A stretch of DNA of 64,000 nucleotides from Anabaena sp. 4-3 (GTDB lineage: Bacteria; Cyanobacteriota; Cyanobacteriia; Cyanobacteriales; Nostocaceae), in the NCBI RefSeq assembly GCF_001597745.1, contig NZ_LUHJ01000047.1:109428-173427 (forward strand), read 5' to 3'. The notes under the pieces are model-generated. The model saw only the letters and a program-made list of their open reading frames with translations. It did not search any database and was not told the DNA's origin. Position 1 is the first letter of the stretch; each line of letters starts with the position of its first letter. Of the stretch, positions 1-9,149 are shown piece by piece. The position numbers were made by a program, and so were the translations under genes.

Positions 1-1041
1 AAAACTTTCAATAATCCAGAACGTTTTATTGAAGGTTGGTATTGGGTAATACCATCTCAAAATTTGCTTGTAGGTGAGGTAAAACCTTTAACAATTTTGG
101 GCAGAAAATTAGTAATTTATCGTGGTGAAGACAAACAACCCGTAATTGCAGATGCTTACTGTCCACACATGGGTGCTGACTTGGCAGAAGGTACTGTAGA
201 AGGTAATGAATTACGCTGTGGTTTTCACCAATGGAAGTTTAACTATCAGGGTATATGTGTAGAAATTCCCTGTTTAGAAGAACCCCTACCTTTAAAGTTG
301 AAAACTTGGCCGACAGCCGAAAAATACGGCTTAATTTGGGTTTGGACTGGCGAAAATCCTAGACAACCTATACCATTTGTGCCAGAGTTAGAATTTCATG
401 ACTGTGAAAGTGTTCTGGGTTCACGGTTTGTAATTAACTGTCACCCTCATGTATTCATGGTTAATTCTATTGATATTCAACATTTTCATGTTGTTGATAA
501 ATTGCCTTTAGATATTAGTTTTGAAAAACAGGAACTCAATCAAAATGCCATTATTTTTACTAAACCTAGACACAACAATAAACAGACTGGTTTCTTTAAA
601 TTGTTGCGTTCTTACAAGAAAAATTTTTACAGTATTTCCTATTGGTATGGTAGCACCTTTACTGTTAGCGTTGGTACAGATTCATTACATTTACATATCA
701 TGTTAACTTTACGAATGCTTGAGGGGGGTAAATCGGAAATTCAAACTATATTTTTAACTAAGAAGCGTAAAGGTTTAAGAGGTTGGTTATCCAATAATTT
801 GGTGCTGTGGTTAACTAATATTGTTGTGCAGCATTTAATTAAGGATAATGCTACAATTTTACAGACGATGAATTTTGATTTAAAGTCTCCGACTAAGGTC
901 GATGTGTCTATTATGCAGTTAATTAAGCATTTGGAACTGCAAAAACCTTTGCGTTGGAAGACTTGGATATTGGCGCGATCGCCTGAAGCAGAAACGCGAG
1001 AAAATCAAGCTAAATGGCGTGATGATATGTCTAATGACTAA
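1..1041 (+). CDS. Rieske [2Fe-2S] non-heme oxygenase, 5'-truncated by window edge
   Basis: The reading frame is open from the first base, so the true start lies upstream; a TTG at 64 is only an internal codon. The visible part is 346 residues. A Rieske cluster motif is clear near the N-terminus: C54-P-H56 and C73-G-F-H76 (numbered from base 1). A His-rich stretch NSIDIQHFHVVD follows at about residues 155-166 and could hold the mononuclear iron ligands. This layout matches the alpha-subunit/PaO-like family of Rieske oxygenases, which hydroxylate or demethylate ring or lipid substrates using ferredoxin-type reductants. The substrate cannot be told from sequence. An AT-rich hairpin follows the stop codon and nothing downstream looks co-transcribed. 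Confidence 0.85.
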   Translation, partial: KTFNNPERFIEGWYWVIPSQNLLVGEVKPLTILGRKLVIYRGEDKQPVIADAYCPHMGADLAEGTVEGNELRCGFHQWKFNYQGICVEIPCLEEPLPLKLKTWPTAEKYGLIWVWTGENPRQPIPFVPELEFHDCESVLGSRFVINCHPHVFMVNSIDIQHFHVVDKLPLDISFEKQELNQNAIIFTKPRHNNKQTGFFKLLRSYKKNFYSISYWYGSTFTVSVGTDSLHLHIMLTLRMLEGGKSEIQTIFLTKKRKGLRGWLSNNLVLWLTNIVVQHLIKDNATILQTMNFDLKSPTKVDVSIMQLIKHLELQKPLRWKTWILARSPEAETRENQAKWRDDMSND

Positions 1042-1046
1042 AAAAT

Positions 1047-1086
1047 AAAAAGTAAAAAGTGCCTCAACATGACTTTTTACTTTTTT
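1047..1086 (+). terminator. Putative intrinsic terminator after the Rieske gene
   Basis: A perfect 14-bp inverted repeat (left arm 1047-1060 AAAAAGTAAAAAGT, right arm 1072-1085) surrounds an 11-nt loop and ends in a T-run. It begins a few bases after the stop codon at 1041. The stem is AT-rich, so termination strength is uncertain. Confidence 0.55.
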
Positions 1087-1244
1087 CAACAGGCAATTGC
1101 ACCCATAAAAAGAAGTGGCAAAGCCACTTCACATTTCCCAGGTAGAACCTAACAATGAGTATAACGACTGGAGAAATTTAAAATCGTATAAATTGACACC
1201 AATTGTTGAGAGAATGGAGTTGAGAGGTAGGGTTGAAGTTTTAA

Positions 1245-1439
1245 ACGCGGAGGGGCGCGGAGGTAAACGCAGAGGTACGCGGAGAGTTAAGAACTTCGTT
1301 GTTAATTTGTCTGAAGGGTAAGTGTCCCCGAAATTCCTTAATTTTGAATTTTGAATTGATTTATCCCCCAATCCCCAATCCCCAATCCCCAATCCCCAAT
1401 CCCCAATCCCCATCCCCCAATCCCCAGTCCCCAATCCCC
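1245..1439. repeat. Intergenic repeats: CGCGGAGG-type copies and CCCCAAT heptamer array
   Basis: The gap between the Rieske gene and der (1042-1494) holds two repeat types. At about 1245-1285 there are imperfect copies of CGCGGAGG/CGCAGAGG separated by short spacers. At 1364-1439 there is a tandem array of the heptamer CCCCAAT with a few CCCCAGT variants. Such short tandemly repeated repetitive sequences are typical of heterocystous cyanobacteria. Low-complexity open frames crossing this stretch are not credible genes. Confidence 0.85.
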
Positions 1440-1494
1440 TATAATGAAAAATGTGATATAGTGTCTTTTCTCTCCTCTCAATTACCCTAGGTTT

Positions 1495-2856
1495 ATGGGA
1501 CTGCCAATTGTTGCTATTATCGGTCGCCCAAATGTGGGCAAATCTACCCTGGTTAATCGACTCGCCGGGGAACAAACGGCGATTGTCCATGATGAACCGG
1601 GTGTAACGCGCGATCGCACTTATCTACCAGCCTATTGGGGCGATCGCGAGTTTTTAGTGGTAGACACTGGTGGGTTAGTATTTAACGATGATACGGAATT
1701 TCTCCCCCTGATTCGTCAACAAGCATTAGCAGCCCTTTCTGAAGCTAGTGCGGCTATTTTTGTTGTTAATGGTCAAACAGGGCCTAACTCGGCTGATGAA
1801 GAAATCGCCGAATGGTTACGTCAACAGCCAGTCCCTGTGTTACTGGCGGTGAATAAGTGCGAATCCCCAGAACAAGGATTAATTCAAGCTGCGGAATTTT
1901 GGCAACTGGGTTTAGGTGAACCATACCCCATTTCGGCAATTCATGGCAACGGTACAGGTGATTTACTCGATGAACTCATTAAACACATCCCCGTCGTTAC
2001 CGATGTCCCGGAAAATAATGAAATTAAAATTGCTATTGTCGGACGGCCTAATGTTGGTAAGTCTAGTTTATTGAATGCTTTCGTGGGTGAAGAAAGGGTG
2101 ATTGTTAGTCCGATTTCTGGAACCACCCGCGATGCAATTGATACTTTTCTCGAACGAGACGGGCAAGCTTACCGTCTGATTGACACCGCCGGAATTCGCA
2201 AAAAGAAAAATGTGGAATACGGGACGGAATTCTTTAGTATTAATCGCGCTTTTAAAGCAATTCGTCGCGCAGATGTGGTTTTATTAGTCTTAGATGCTTT
2301 AGATGGTGTCACTGACCAAGACCAAAAATTAGCCGGGCGGATTATTGAAGAAGGTCGCGCTTGTGTTATAGTCGTTAATAAGTGGGATGCTGTCGAAAAA
2401 GACTCCTATACGATTTACGACTACGAAAAAAATCTCGAAGCTAGACTACATTTCACCGAATGGGCAGACACTATCTATGTCAGTGCCTTAACCGGACAAC
2501 GGGTAGAAAAGATTTTAGCATTGGTAAATCAAGGGGCGGCGGAACATAAACGCCGGGTGAGTACCTCGGTAATTAACGAAGTTTTAGAAGATGCGGTGAG
2601 ATGGCATTCTCCCCCAACCTCACGCAGTGGCAAACAAGGCAGAATTTATTACGGTACGCAAGTCAGCACTCAACCGCCTACCATTGCCCTATTCGTCAAT
2701 GATGCTAAACGCTTCAATGATAACTATCGCCGTTACATTGAAAGACAATTCCGCGAACAACTCGGTTTTAAGGGGACTCCCATTCGTTTGTTATGGCGGA
2801 GTAAAAAAGTCAGGGATATGGAAGTTGGTAGCACCAACCGCGCAACTCGCGTTTAA
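1495..2856 (+). CDS. der: Ribosome-assembly GTPase Der (EngA)
   Basis: The 453-residue protein has the double GTPase architecture unique to Der, which acts in 50S ribosome maturation. The first G domain shows GRPNVGKST (residues 10-18), DTGG and NKCE, the last a slight variant of NKxD. The second shows GRPNVGKSS near residue 183, DTAGIRKK and NKWD. A KH-like C-terminal domain follows and ends in a basic tail. The length matches the family. The start is the ATG at 1495, which gives the canonical [17 protein letters not shown] beginning. An EcfT-like gene follows 83 bp downstream on the same strand, so the two could be co-transcribed. Confidence 0.97.
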   Translation: MGLPIVAIIGRPNVGKSTLVNRLAGEQTAIVHDEPGVTRDRTYLPAYWGDREFLVVDTGGLVFNDDTEFLPLIRQQALAALSEASAAIFVVNGQTGPNSADEEIAEWLRQQPVPVLLAVNKCESPEQGLIQAAEFWQLGLGEPYPISAIHGNGTGDLLDELIKHIPVVTDVPENNEIKIAIVGRPNVGKSSLLNAFVGEERVIVSPISGTTRDAIDTFLERDGQAYRLIDTAGIRKKKNVEYGTEFFSINRAFKAIRRADVVLLVLDALDGVTDQDQKLAGRIIEEGRACVIVVNKWDAVEKDSYTIYDYEKNLEARLHFTEWADTIYVSALTGQRVEKILALVNQGAAEHKRRVSTSVINEVLEDAVRWHSPPTSRSGKQGRIYYGTQVSTQPPTIALFVNDAKRFNDNYRRYIERQFREQLGFKGTPIRLLWRSKKVRDMEVGSTNRATRV

Positions 2857-2939
2857 GATGGGTTAGTAGTCAGTGGTCAATGGTGAAGTTAGTTATAACT
2901 ATTGAATGTTGACTATTGACTATTGAGTGTTAACTTAAC

Positions 2940-3863
2940 ATGGATTTACTGCGATCGCTACCTCTAGGGCTTTATCTCGAACAACCTCAAACTTGGCTGC
3001 ACAAACTCGATCCACGAGTTAAGTTTATCTGGTTGATGAGCTTTTTGACCAGTTACAGTTTCGCTAATAATCAATGGCGTGTATTACTGGTAGCACTATT
3101 GATTATCTTTACCTTAATTGCCAGAATTCCCCGTCGAGTATGGCAGCAACAGATGGGCTGGTTATTAACATTAGCATTTTTAGTGTTTGCGATCGCAGCT
3201 ATCAGTCCCGATGGCTTACGTGTAGATTATCAGCCACGCCTACCAGTTAACGCCCAAATTCTTCAGCCAGCTAACACTAATAATTCTCCAGATGTTGCCG
3301 AAGCAGTCACCAGTAGCACAGGTTATAGCTATGTTTTATTTCAAAAAGGCCCTGTAAAAGTTACTCGCCGTTCACTAGATTTAGCAACGCGCTTGAGTAC
3401 GATTTTGTTTACTGTCATCTACAGCACTAACTTATATCTTCTCACAACCGCGCCAGAAGAAATCACGGCTAGTATAGAAAGTTTAATGCAACCTCTGAGA
3501 CGATTTAAAATACCTGTCACCGAAATTACATTAACTTTAACTTTATCTTTACGCTTTATTCCCTTAGTCTTAGAAGAAGTGCAGAATTTAGTCCGTTCCG
3601 TGATGACAAGGGCGATTAATTGGAAAAAATTAGGTTTAAAAGGTGCTTTTAAAGTTTGGATGATTGTCGCCGAAAGATTATTAGAAAATTTACTTTTACG
3701 TGCCGAACAAATGGCTAGCGCGATGATGGTACGTGGTTTTACCAGTCCCAACGAACACCGAGTACCCTGGCATGATTTACGTTTAAAATCATGGGATTGG
3801 CTAGCGATCGCTACTTTAACCCTATTCTGGGGAGTCAGACTAGCTTTAGGCAATCAAGTTTAA
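2940..3863 (+). CDS. EcfT/CbiQ-type energy-coupling transporter transmembrane protein
   Basis: This 307-residue protein has several hydrophobic segments (about residues 30-60, 75-95, 145-170 and a C-terminal one near 285-303). It carries the EcfT hallmark A-x-x-x-R-G as AMMVRG near residue 260, preceded by a basic amphipathic region RLLENLLLRAEQMASAMM. In ECF importers this subunit couples the ATPases to a substrate-binding S component for vitamins or metals. No EcfA or S component lies nearby, so the substrate is unknown. An insert of about 50 residues between the second and third membrane blocks (residues about 100-145) looks soluble. The start ATG at 2940 sits over a HIP1-containing N-terminus. 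Confidence 0.85.
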   Translation: MDLLRSLPLGLYLEQPQTWLHKLDPRVKFIWLMSFLTSYSFANNQWRVLLVALLIIFTLIARIPRRVWQQQMGWLLTLAFLVFAIAAISPDGLRVDYQPRLPVNAQILQPANTNNSPDVAEAVTSSTGYSYVLFQKGPVKVTRRSLDLATRLSTILFTVIYSTNLYLLTTAPEEITASIESLMQPLRRFKIPVTEITLTLTLSLRFIPLVLEEVQNLVRSVMTRAINWKKLGLKGAFKVWMIVAERLLENLLLRAEQMASAMMVRGFTSPNEHRVPWHDLRLKSWDWLAIATLTLFWGVRLALGNQV

Positions 3864-3933
3864 GGAAACAATGAGAGTGTTGACTGTTGACTGGGGAGAA
3901 GAACTTTTACCAGCGACTAATAACTAATGACTA

Positions 3934-4098
3934 AGAGGATGTCTGAGAAGTTAAGAAGGATACTAAAAACCCCTCTCCAAACCTCTCCCCTGCAAGGAGA
4001 GAGGCTTTTAAACCCCCCATCCCTACCAGGGAAGGGGGGCTGGGGGGTTAGGTTTAAGAGACTTTGCTGTTAATAACAATACTTTTCAGACATCCTCT
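3934..4098. mobile_element. MITE-like element, 165 bp, with terminal inverted repeats
   Basis: The left end AGAGGATGTCTGAGAAGT (3934-3951) is matched by the reverse complement of 4081-4098 with one mismatch in 18. The interior has no gene but is highly structured: CCTCTCC/GGAGAGG and CCCCCC/GGGGGG arms that could form nested hairpins. The element interrupts a TGACTAA tandem-repeat tract, which continues on both sides. No clear target-site duplication is visible. A non-autonomous transposon derivative is the simplest reading. Confidence 0.6.
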
Positions 4099-4164
4099 CA
4101 TGACTAATAACTAATGACTAATAACTAATGACTAATGACCAATGACTAATAACTAATGACTATT
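4099..4164. repeat. TGACTAA/TAACTAA heptamer array
   Basis: Tandem copies of TGACTAA and TAACTAA run right up to the PabB-like start codon. The same array lies left of the MITE-like element (about 3917-3933), so the element appears inserted into it. The array supplies an in-frame ATG at 4156 that is probably not the real start. Confidence 0.85.
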
Positions 4165-5601
4165 ATGTGGTATTGGCGATCGCTTCCATTAGAAAATCGT
4201 ACTGGTTCAGAAATTTTCTCTGCCCTATTTCACCCCAAAACTACACCCGGAATCGCTACACTCTTAGAAAGTCCCTACCCCACACCCACCAACCAACCCC
4301 AACTCAGTCGCTATTCTATTTGTGCCGGCGCGCCTCGGATAATCAACGGAGTCCCCCAGATGTGGACACCAAAATTAGGGCGTATTCTGCCTTTTCTACA
4401 GGAATTGTTGCAATCTAGAGGACAAAGTAGCAATTCTCCCCCTGCTTCCCCTGCCTCCCCTGCCTCCCCTGCTGCCTTATCCCCCCCACCCACACACCTC
4501 CCCTTCATCGGTGGTTGGCTAGGATGGCTAGGTTATGATGTCGCCTGGGAAATTGAACAACTACCCCACAACAAAGTTGACTCTTTACCGTTTCCTGTGG
4601 CTTTTTGGTATGAACCAGATACTTTTGCCGTCTTAGATCATACACAACAAATTCTCTGGTTAGCCGCTAGTAATCTTACTGAGTTAGATGAGTTAGAATG
4701 GCGTTTAGTTAACACAGATACAGTCAATTCCCTTCAGTACGTCACCCCAGCATCCTCTTATCCGGTGGCACCGAAATTTTTCACATCTCAAGCAGATTAT
4801 GAGACATCTGTCAATAGGGCGAAAAAATATATTCAAGCCGGGGACATCTTTCAAGCAAACCTATCTTTGCGATTTGCGGCGACTACCTCGGCTGATGGCT
4901 GGTTAATTTACCAAGCGTTACACAAAATCAATCCTTCACCCTTTGCGAGTTATTGGCGCACCCCTTGGGGAGAAGTCATCAGCTGTTCCCCAGAACGGTT
5001 AGTCATGTTGCAAAATAGACAAGCCCAAACCAGACCCATCGCCGGGACGCGATCGCGTGGTATAACTCCAGAACAAGATCAGCAATTAGCGCAAGAACTC
5101 CTCAGCAACACCAAAGAACGAGCAGAACACATCATGCTGGTAGATTTGGAACGGAACGATTTAGGGCGAGTTTGTGAATGGGGAACAGTCAGCGTCAATG
5201 AATTACTGACGATAGAGAGATATAGTCATGTGATGCACCTAGTGAGTAATGTTAAAGGAAAATTGAGAAGCGATCGCACCCCCATAGACTTAATTCGTGC
5301 CTTATTCCCCGGTGGTACAATTACAGGCTGTCCTAAAGTCCGTTGTATGGAAATTATCGAAGAATTAGAACCCGTGCGCCGCAGTTTATTTTATGGTTCT
5401 TGTGGCTATTTAGATGCGCGAGGCAACCTAGACTTAAATATTTTCATCCGCACCCTACTACTAACCCCCCACTCCCCACACAACACCGTCTGGGGGCAAG
5501 TAGGCGCGGGCATAGTTGCCGACAGCAACCCGGAAAAAGAATGGTATGAATCTCTGCACAAAGCCCAAGCGCAGCTAGCCGCCTTGAAAATTGTCACGTA
5601 G
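4165..5601 (+). CDS. Chorismate-binding enzyme, PabB/TrpE (ADC synthase or anthranilate synthase component I) family
   Basis: The protein is 478 residues from the ATG at 4165, preferred over the repeat-derived ATG at 4156. The chorismate-binding core is clear: PIAGTRSRG at about residues 291-299, ERNDLGRV, and GGTITGCPKVRCMEIIEEL from about residue 383. PabB enzymes often have Lys where this has Ala in PI[A/K]GT; Ala is usual in TrpE and some PabBs. Folate-pathway component I is therefore likely but not certain. A Ser/Pro/Ala stretch at residues about 91-109 (NSPPASPASPASPAALS) is encoded by the CCTGCCTCCC repeat also seen between genes. No glutaminase subunit lies next to it. Confidence 0.8.
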   Translation: MWYWRSLPLENRTGSEIFSALFHPKTTPGIATLLESPYPTPTNQPQLSRYSICAGAPRIINGVPQMWTPKLGRILPFLQELLQSRGQSSNSPPASPASPASPAALSPPPTHLPFIGGWLGWLGYDVAWEIEQLPHNKVDSLPFPVAFWYEPDTFAVLDHTQQILWLAASNLTELDELEWRLVNTDTVNSLQYVTPASSYPVAPKFFTSQADYETSVNRAKKYIQAGDIFQANLSLRFAATTSADGWLIYQALHKINPSPFASYWRTPWGEVISCSPERLVMLQNRQAQTRPIAGTRSRGITPEQDQQLAQELLSNTKERAEHIMLVDLERNDLGRVCEWGTVSVNELLTIERYSHVMHLVSNVKGKLRSDRTPIDLIRALFPGGTITGCPKVRCMEIIEELEPVRRSLFYGSCGYLDARGNLDLNIFIRTLLLTPHSPHNTVWGQVGAGIVADSNPEKEWYESLHKAQAQLAALKIVT

Positions 5602-6224
5602 GGGAAGATGAGGGAGACAAGGCAGACAAGGCAGACAAGGGAGAAATTCTTTCCCAATACCCAATACCCAGTCCCCAGCCCCCAGTCCCCAGTCCCCAAT
5701 CCCCAATTTCCCAAACTGTAACAAGACAGACTGTTATCACAAACAGTTATGTGGAAAATTCCCCTGTTGGCTATTTTGCTCTAACGAGCGATAATTATGT
5801 CAACATAGAGAGATGTCAGAGTCAACAGAGTAAACAGCAGATGAGCGTAAGCTGTTACCCTCAGCTACTTCACAGGGTGTATTGCATTGTAAGTAGCAAC
5901 TGCCCACAAACCAGTGATAACTTTTCTGTATCGCCAACTCAGCCAAAAAGCGATCGCGTGAACAGTCTTATCGCCTAACTGCTCAACAATTAGATGAGGA
6001 TAAATCAGACGATTACCTTTGTTGAGCCTCGCTGTTTCCCTACCCCTAGCTACATCTACCCCCATGCGAACTAGAATAAAGTCTTAATAAGCACGATTCA
6101 AGGGTAAAATCTGCTAATTCACACATGAAGAATGTACAAATATTCTGGCGACAGGGAGATATTATCGTCTGAATGTTTGTATTTCACTGCAAAAAAATAT
6201 ATTATTCTCCTACTTGATCCCTAG
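5602..6224. other. Intergenic region with tandem repeats; pipX upstream region
   Basis: After the stop there is a GAGACAAGGCA-type repeat (5610-5643), then a CCCCAGT/CCCCAAT array (5653-5709). From 5710 to 6224 the sequence is unique and carries one HIP1 site. The stretch just upstream of pipX is AT-rich (ATATATTATT at about 6196-6207) and could hold its promoter, but I could not recognise a clear NtcA box. Confidence 0.6.
5865..6065 (-). CDS. Doubtful small ORF, unrecognised
   Basis: A 66-codon frame opens with an ATG at 6065 and has no recognisable ribosome-binding site. Its composition is protein-like (RLNKGNRLIYPHLIVEQLGD, then a hydrophobic AFWLSWRYRKVITGLW stretch) rather than repeat-derived. 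That is the only reason to list it. I do not recognise the family. It may be a chance frame or a remnant. Confidence 0.2.
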   Translation of the reverse strand: MGVDVARGRETARLNKGNRLIYPHLIVEQLGDKTVHAIAFWLSWRYRKVITGLWAVATYNAIHPVK

Positions 6225-6503
6225 ATGAATCCAGAAAACGTAGAAACCTACATAAATCATCCAACTTGGGGCTTGCTATATCGGATCTGCATGGTTGATG
6301 AAGCCCAGGATTTGTTCACTACACTGTATGCACAACGCTTATTTTTTTTGGTGGTGAATGACATTAAAGGCGTTAAATTTCAGCCTATAGGCCGTACCGA
6401 GGCGAGAATGTTGTTGGAAAATCGTTTGCGTACTTTACGTCGTCATGGTCATTTACAGGAGTACGATCAGCTTCAGAGTGTTTTCCAGCGCACCTTCCAA
6501 TGA
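6225..6503 (+). CDS. pipX: PII-interacting protein PipX
   Basis: The 92-residue product matches PipX, the small Tudor-like co-activator that binds either NtcA (with 2-oxoglutarate) or PII, linking nitrogen status to transcription. Recognisable blocks are YINHPTWGLLYRIC, LYAQRLFFLV, FQPIGRTEARMLLENRLR and LQEYDQLQSVFQRTF. The length is normal for the family. Its stop codon overlaps the start of pipY (ATGATGA), implying translational coupling. The pipX-pipY pairing is a known cyanobacterial operon and supports both names. Confidence 0.95.
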   Translation: MNPENVETYINHPTWGLLYRICMVDEAQDLFTTLYAQRLFFLVVNDIKGVKFQPIGRTEARMLLENRLRTLRRHGHLQEYDQLQSVFQRTFQ

Positions 6504-7168
6504 TGAGTTCGATTAGCGAACGTATTACTCAAATTCGTGCATTCATTCCTCCTTCAGTACGGTTAATTGCTGTCACTAAGCAAGTACCGGCTGAAGTGAT
6601 TCGCGCTGCTTATGCAGCCGGTATCCGTGATTTTGGCGAAAATCGCATTCAAGAGGCGGCTAATAAACAAGCCGAGTTGCAAGACTTATCTGATATTACT
6701 TGGCACTTTATTGGGCATTTGCAAAGCAACAAAGCTAAAAAAGCCCTAGAACAATTTGACTGGATTCACTCCGTAGATAACTTGAAATTAGCACAGCGTT
6801 TAGATCAATTAGCGCAACAGCTAGGAGTCACTCCCCAAGTGTGTCTGCAAGTGAAAATTCTCCCAGATCCCAATAAATCCGGTTGGAGTGTACCAGAACT
6901 ACTAGCTGATTTACCTGCACTCAATCAATGTAAAAATTTACAAATTCAGGGTTTAATGACAATTCCGCCACTCGGTTTAAACGATGCGGAAGTTGCTTAT
7001 GTATTTAATAGCACTCGCAACTTAGCCAAAGAAATTACTGAACAAAATTGGTCTCACATCAAAATGTCAGAGTTGTCGATGGGTATGTCAGGAGATTACC
7101 AGCTAGCCGTGCAAGCTGGGGCAACTATGGTTAGATTAGGGACTATTTTGTTTGGCAACCGTACTTAA
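6500..7168 (+). CDS. pipY: PipY, YggS/PLPBP-family pyridoxal phosphate homeostasis protein
   Basis: The 222-residue protein belongs to the single-domain PLP-binding YggS/PROSC family, which buffers free pyridoxal phosphate and affects amino-acid and vitamin B6 balance. Visible motifs are the PLP lysine context RLIAVTKQV (residues about 21-29), IGHLQSNKAKKAL, GLMTIPPLG and the phosphate-binding end SMGMSGDYQLAVQAGATMVRLG split over the C-terminal third. It overlaps pipX by 4 bp. A second in-frame ATG one codon later is an equally possible start. Confidence 0.93.
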   Translation: MMSSISERITQIRAFIPPSVRLIAVTKQVPAEVIRAAYAAGIRDFGENRIQEAANKQAELQDLSDITWHFIGHLQSNKAKKALEQFDWIHSVDNLKLAQRLDQLAQQLGVTPQVCLQVKILPDPNKSGWSVPELLADLPALNQCKNLQIQGLMTIPPLGLNDAEVAYVFNSTRNLAKEITEQNWSHIKMSELSMGMSGDYQLAVQAGATMVRLGTILFGNRT

Positions 7169-7187
7169 AGGGACTGGGGATTGAGGA

Positions 7188-7291
7188 TTGGAAGGGATTG
7201 GGTAATGGGTAATGGGTACTGGATTTTTCCCCTCCGCTTCCCCTGCTCCCCTGCTCCCCTGCTCTCCTGCCTCCCCTGCCTCCCCTGCCCA
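7188..7291. repeat. TGGGTAA and CCCCTGCT/CCTCCCCTG tandem repeats
   Basis: A short GGGTAAT run is followed by about nine copies of a CCCCTGCTC/CCTGCCTCC unit. It lies in the 454-bp gap between pipY and sepF. The rest of the gap (7292-7622) is AT-rich unique sequence that probably carries the sepF promoter; a TATATA lies at 7588-7593, upstream of a good ribosome-binding site. Confidence 0.8.
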
Positions 7292-7606
7292 ATCTACTCC
7301 CCAAGGAGTACAGACAATTTTCTACCGTATTGGTAAAATCAGGCACTTTAAAATATATTATTAAGAAAAATAAAATATTTGAAAATTTCGGAGAAAATCA
7401 ACTATCTTTCGGATGATTGTTGAGCTATAATTCTCACTCAATTATCATATCTAGGTGAATGTAACTGCCTTACCAGCAGCGCGAGTTTATTGCCAATAGC
7501 AGTAGTAGATGCTACAAATAGCGATAAAATTAATTGGCCGTTTGGCCTTTTTAGGGTTCCGATTGGCTAGATCAACAAAGAACCGGATATATAAGGGCAA
7601 TTTGCA

Positions 7607-7613
7607 GAAGGAG
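7607..7613 (+). promoter_or_regulatory. Ribosome-binding site of sepF
   Basis: GAAGGAG lies 9 nt before the ATG at 7623 and fixes the sepF start. Confidence 0.75.
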
Positions 7614-7622
7614 TGCAGCTAA

Positions 7623-8216
7623 ATGAACAACCTATTTTCTAAACTGCGAGACTTTGTAGGTCTCAACGAGCAGGTAGAATACGAATACTACGAAGAAGAG
7701 GCAGATACAGATAACTACCAAAACTTGTATCAACAGGAAAATCCCCAACCAGCACCAGCAGAACCAGCCCCAGCCAATAGACGTTGGCGCGAACCTGTGA
7801 ATACAATTAGTGATGAAGTAGCAGCAGGATCAAAATCAACAATGGGGAATGTAATTGGTATGCCAGGCGCAATTAACGGGATTTCGGAAGTATTAGTGCT
7901 TGAACCTCGTACATTTGAAGAAATGCCCCAGGCGATTCAAGCATTACGTGAGCGTAAATCAGTAGTCTTGAACTTGACAATTATGGATCCTGATCAAGCT
8001 CAACGGGCTGTAGATTTTGTTGCAGGTGGAACTTACGCACTAGATGGGCATCAAGAACGCATCGGAGAAAGTATCTTTTTGTTTACGCCTAGTTGTGTGC
8101 AAGTTAGCACCCAAGGTGGAGTTATTCATGAAGTACCCCAACCCCCAGTACGTCCCTCTCGCCCTGCAAGTCCCACACCAAATTGGGGTAACGAAGGCAA
8201 CCGCATGGCACAATAA
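7623..8216 (+). CDS. sepF: Cell division protein SepF
   Basis: The 197-residue protein has the SepF plan. An N-terminal amphipathic helix ([14 protein letters not shown]) could bind membrane. A linker rich in acidic residues, Pro and Ala follows (residues about 20-60). The conserved SepF core spans about residues 90-160 ([51 protein letters not shown]). SepF anchors FtsZ filaments in cyanobacteria, which lack FtsA. A Pro-rich tail ends the protein. It sits between pipY and proC, the usual cyanobacterial order. Confidence 0.95.
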   Translation: MNNLFSKLRDFVGLNEQVEYEYYEEEADTDNYQNLYQQENPQPAPAEPAPANRRWREPVNTISDEVAAGSKSTMGNVIGMPGAINGISEVLVLEPRTFEEMPQAIQALRERKSVVLNLTIMDPDQAQRAVDFVAGGTYALDGHQERIGESIFLFTPSCVQVSTQGGVIHEVPQPPVRPSRPASPTPNWGNEGNRMAQ

Positions 8217-8267
8217 AGTTAAATTAGTCAATAGTCTATAGTCACAAGTCCAAAGCCGAAAGTTTGC

Positions 8268-8312
8268 GACTAATGACTAATGACTAATGACTAATGACTA
8301 ATGACTAATAAC
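8268..8312. repeat. TGACTAA heptamer array before proC
   Basis: About six copies of TGACTAA end three bases before the proC ATG. The array therefore occupies the place where the proC ribosome-binding site would lie, and no Shine-Dalgarno sequence is visible. Confidence 0.85.
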
Positions 8313-8314
8313 TC

Positions 8315-9130
8315 ATGACTAAAAAATTTGGTTTGATCGGTGGTGGGGTAATGGGAGAATCGCTGTTATCCCGCCTTATTGCGCGTGGAATTTATCACCC
8401 ATCAGAAGTTATAGTCAGCGAACCCCAAACAACACGCCAAGCTTTTTTACAAGAAAAATATGACGTGACTGTGACTACAGATAATCGTCTGGTGTTCAGT
8501 CAAGCCCAAGAAGTGGTATTTTTGGCAATAAAGCCACAAGTATTTACAGCGATCGCTCAAGAATTAGCAGATATTATTTTAGTTACAGACAACTCACCCC
8601 TAGTCATTTCCATATTGGCGGGAGTGTCGTTAAATCAACTAGAAGCAGCATTCCCAGAATTACCAGTGATTCGAGCCATGCCCAACACCCCCGCCACCGT
8701 GGGCGCAGGGATGACAGCGATTTGCTACGGTGCATACACCCACCGCGAACACCACCAGTTAGCACAGCAAATATTTTCCGCCGTCGGGCAAGTGGTTGAA
8801 GTCTCGGAATCCTTGATGGATGCAGTTACCGGTTTATCTGGCAGTGGCCCGGCTTACGTTGCAGTATTAGTAGAAGCCCTCGCCGATGGTGGAGTCGCCG
8901 CCGGACTACCTAGGACAATTGCCAATCAACTGGCATTACAAACCGTGTTGGGTACAGCCCAATTATTGCAAGAGAGCAAAATGCACCCAGCAGAACTAAA
9001 AGACAGAGTTACTAGCCCCGGTGGTACAACAATTGCAGGTTTAGCCAAATTAGAACAGGCAGGATTTCGTTCCGCCTTAATTGAAGCCGTCAAAGCTGCC
9101 ACAATGCGATCGCAAGAATTAGGGAAGTGA
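8315..9130 (+). CDS. proC: Pyrroline-5-carboxylate reductase
   Basis: The 271-residue enzyme catalyses the last step of proline synthesis, NAD(P)H reduction of 1-pyrroline-5-carboxylate. The N-terminal Rossmann motif is GLIGGGVMGESLL (residues about 6-18). The middle has VIRAMPNTPATVGAGMTA. The C-terminal dimerisation/substrate domain carries SGSGPAYV and the family signature LKDRVTSPGGTTIAGLAKLE. Length is normal. It follows sepF after a 98-bp repeat-filled gap on the same strand. Confidence 0.97.
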   Translation: MTKKFGLIGGGVMGESLLSRLIARGIYHPSEVIVSEPQTTRQAFLQEKYDVTVTTDNRLVFSQAQEVVFLAIKPQVFTAIAQELADIILVTDNSPLVISILAGVSLNQLEAAFPELPVIRAMPNTPATVGAGMTAICYGAYTHREHHQLAQQIFSAVGQVVEVSESLMDAVTGLSGSGPAYVAVLVEALADGGVAAGLPRTIANQLALQTVLGTAQLLQESKMHPAELKDRVTSPGGTTIAGLAKLEQAGFRSALIEAVKAATMRSQELGK

Positions 9131-9149
9131 GGGAGACAAATCAATTCAA

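Noticed and set aside
1129..1590. Minus-strand ORF of 153 codons overlapping the start of der
   Set aside because: Its middle is a Gly/Trp/Asp repeat (GTGDWGMGIGDWGLG type) produced by reading the CCCCAAT array backwards, and it overlaps der; it is not a gene.
5406..5714. Minus-strand ORF of about 102 codons at the end of the PabB-like gene
   Set aside because: It reads the CCCCAGT array and the antisense of the chorismate enzyme; no family match and no ribosome-binding site.
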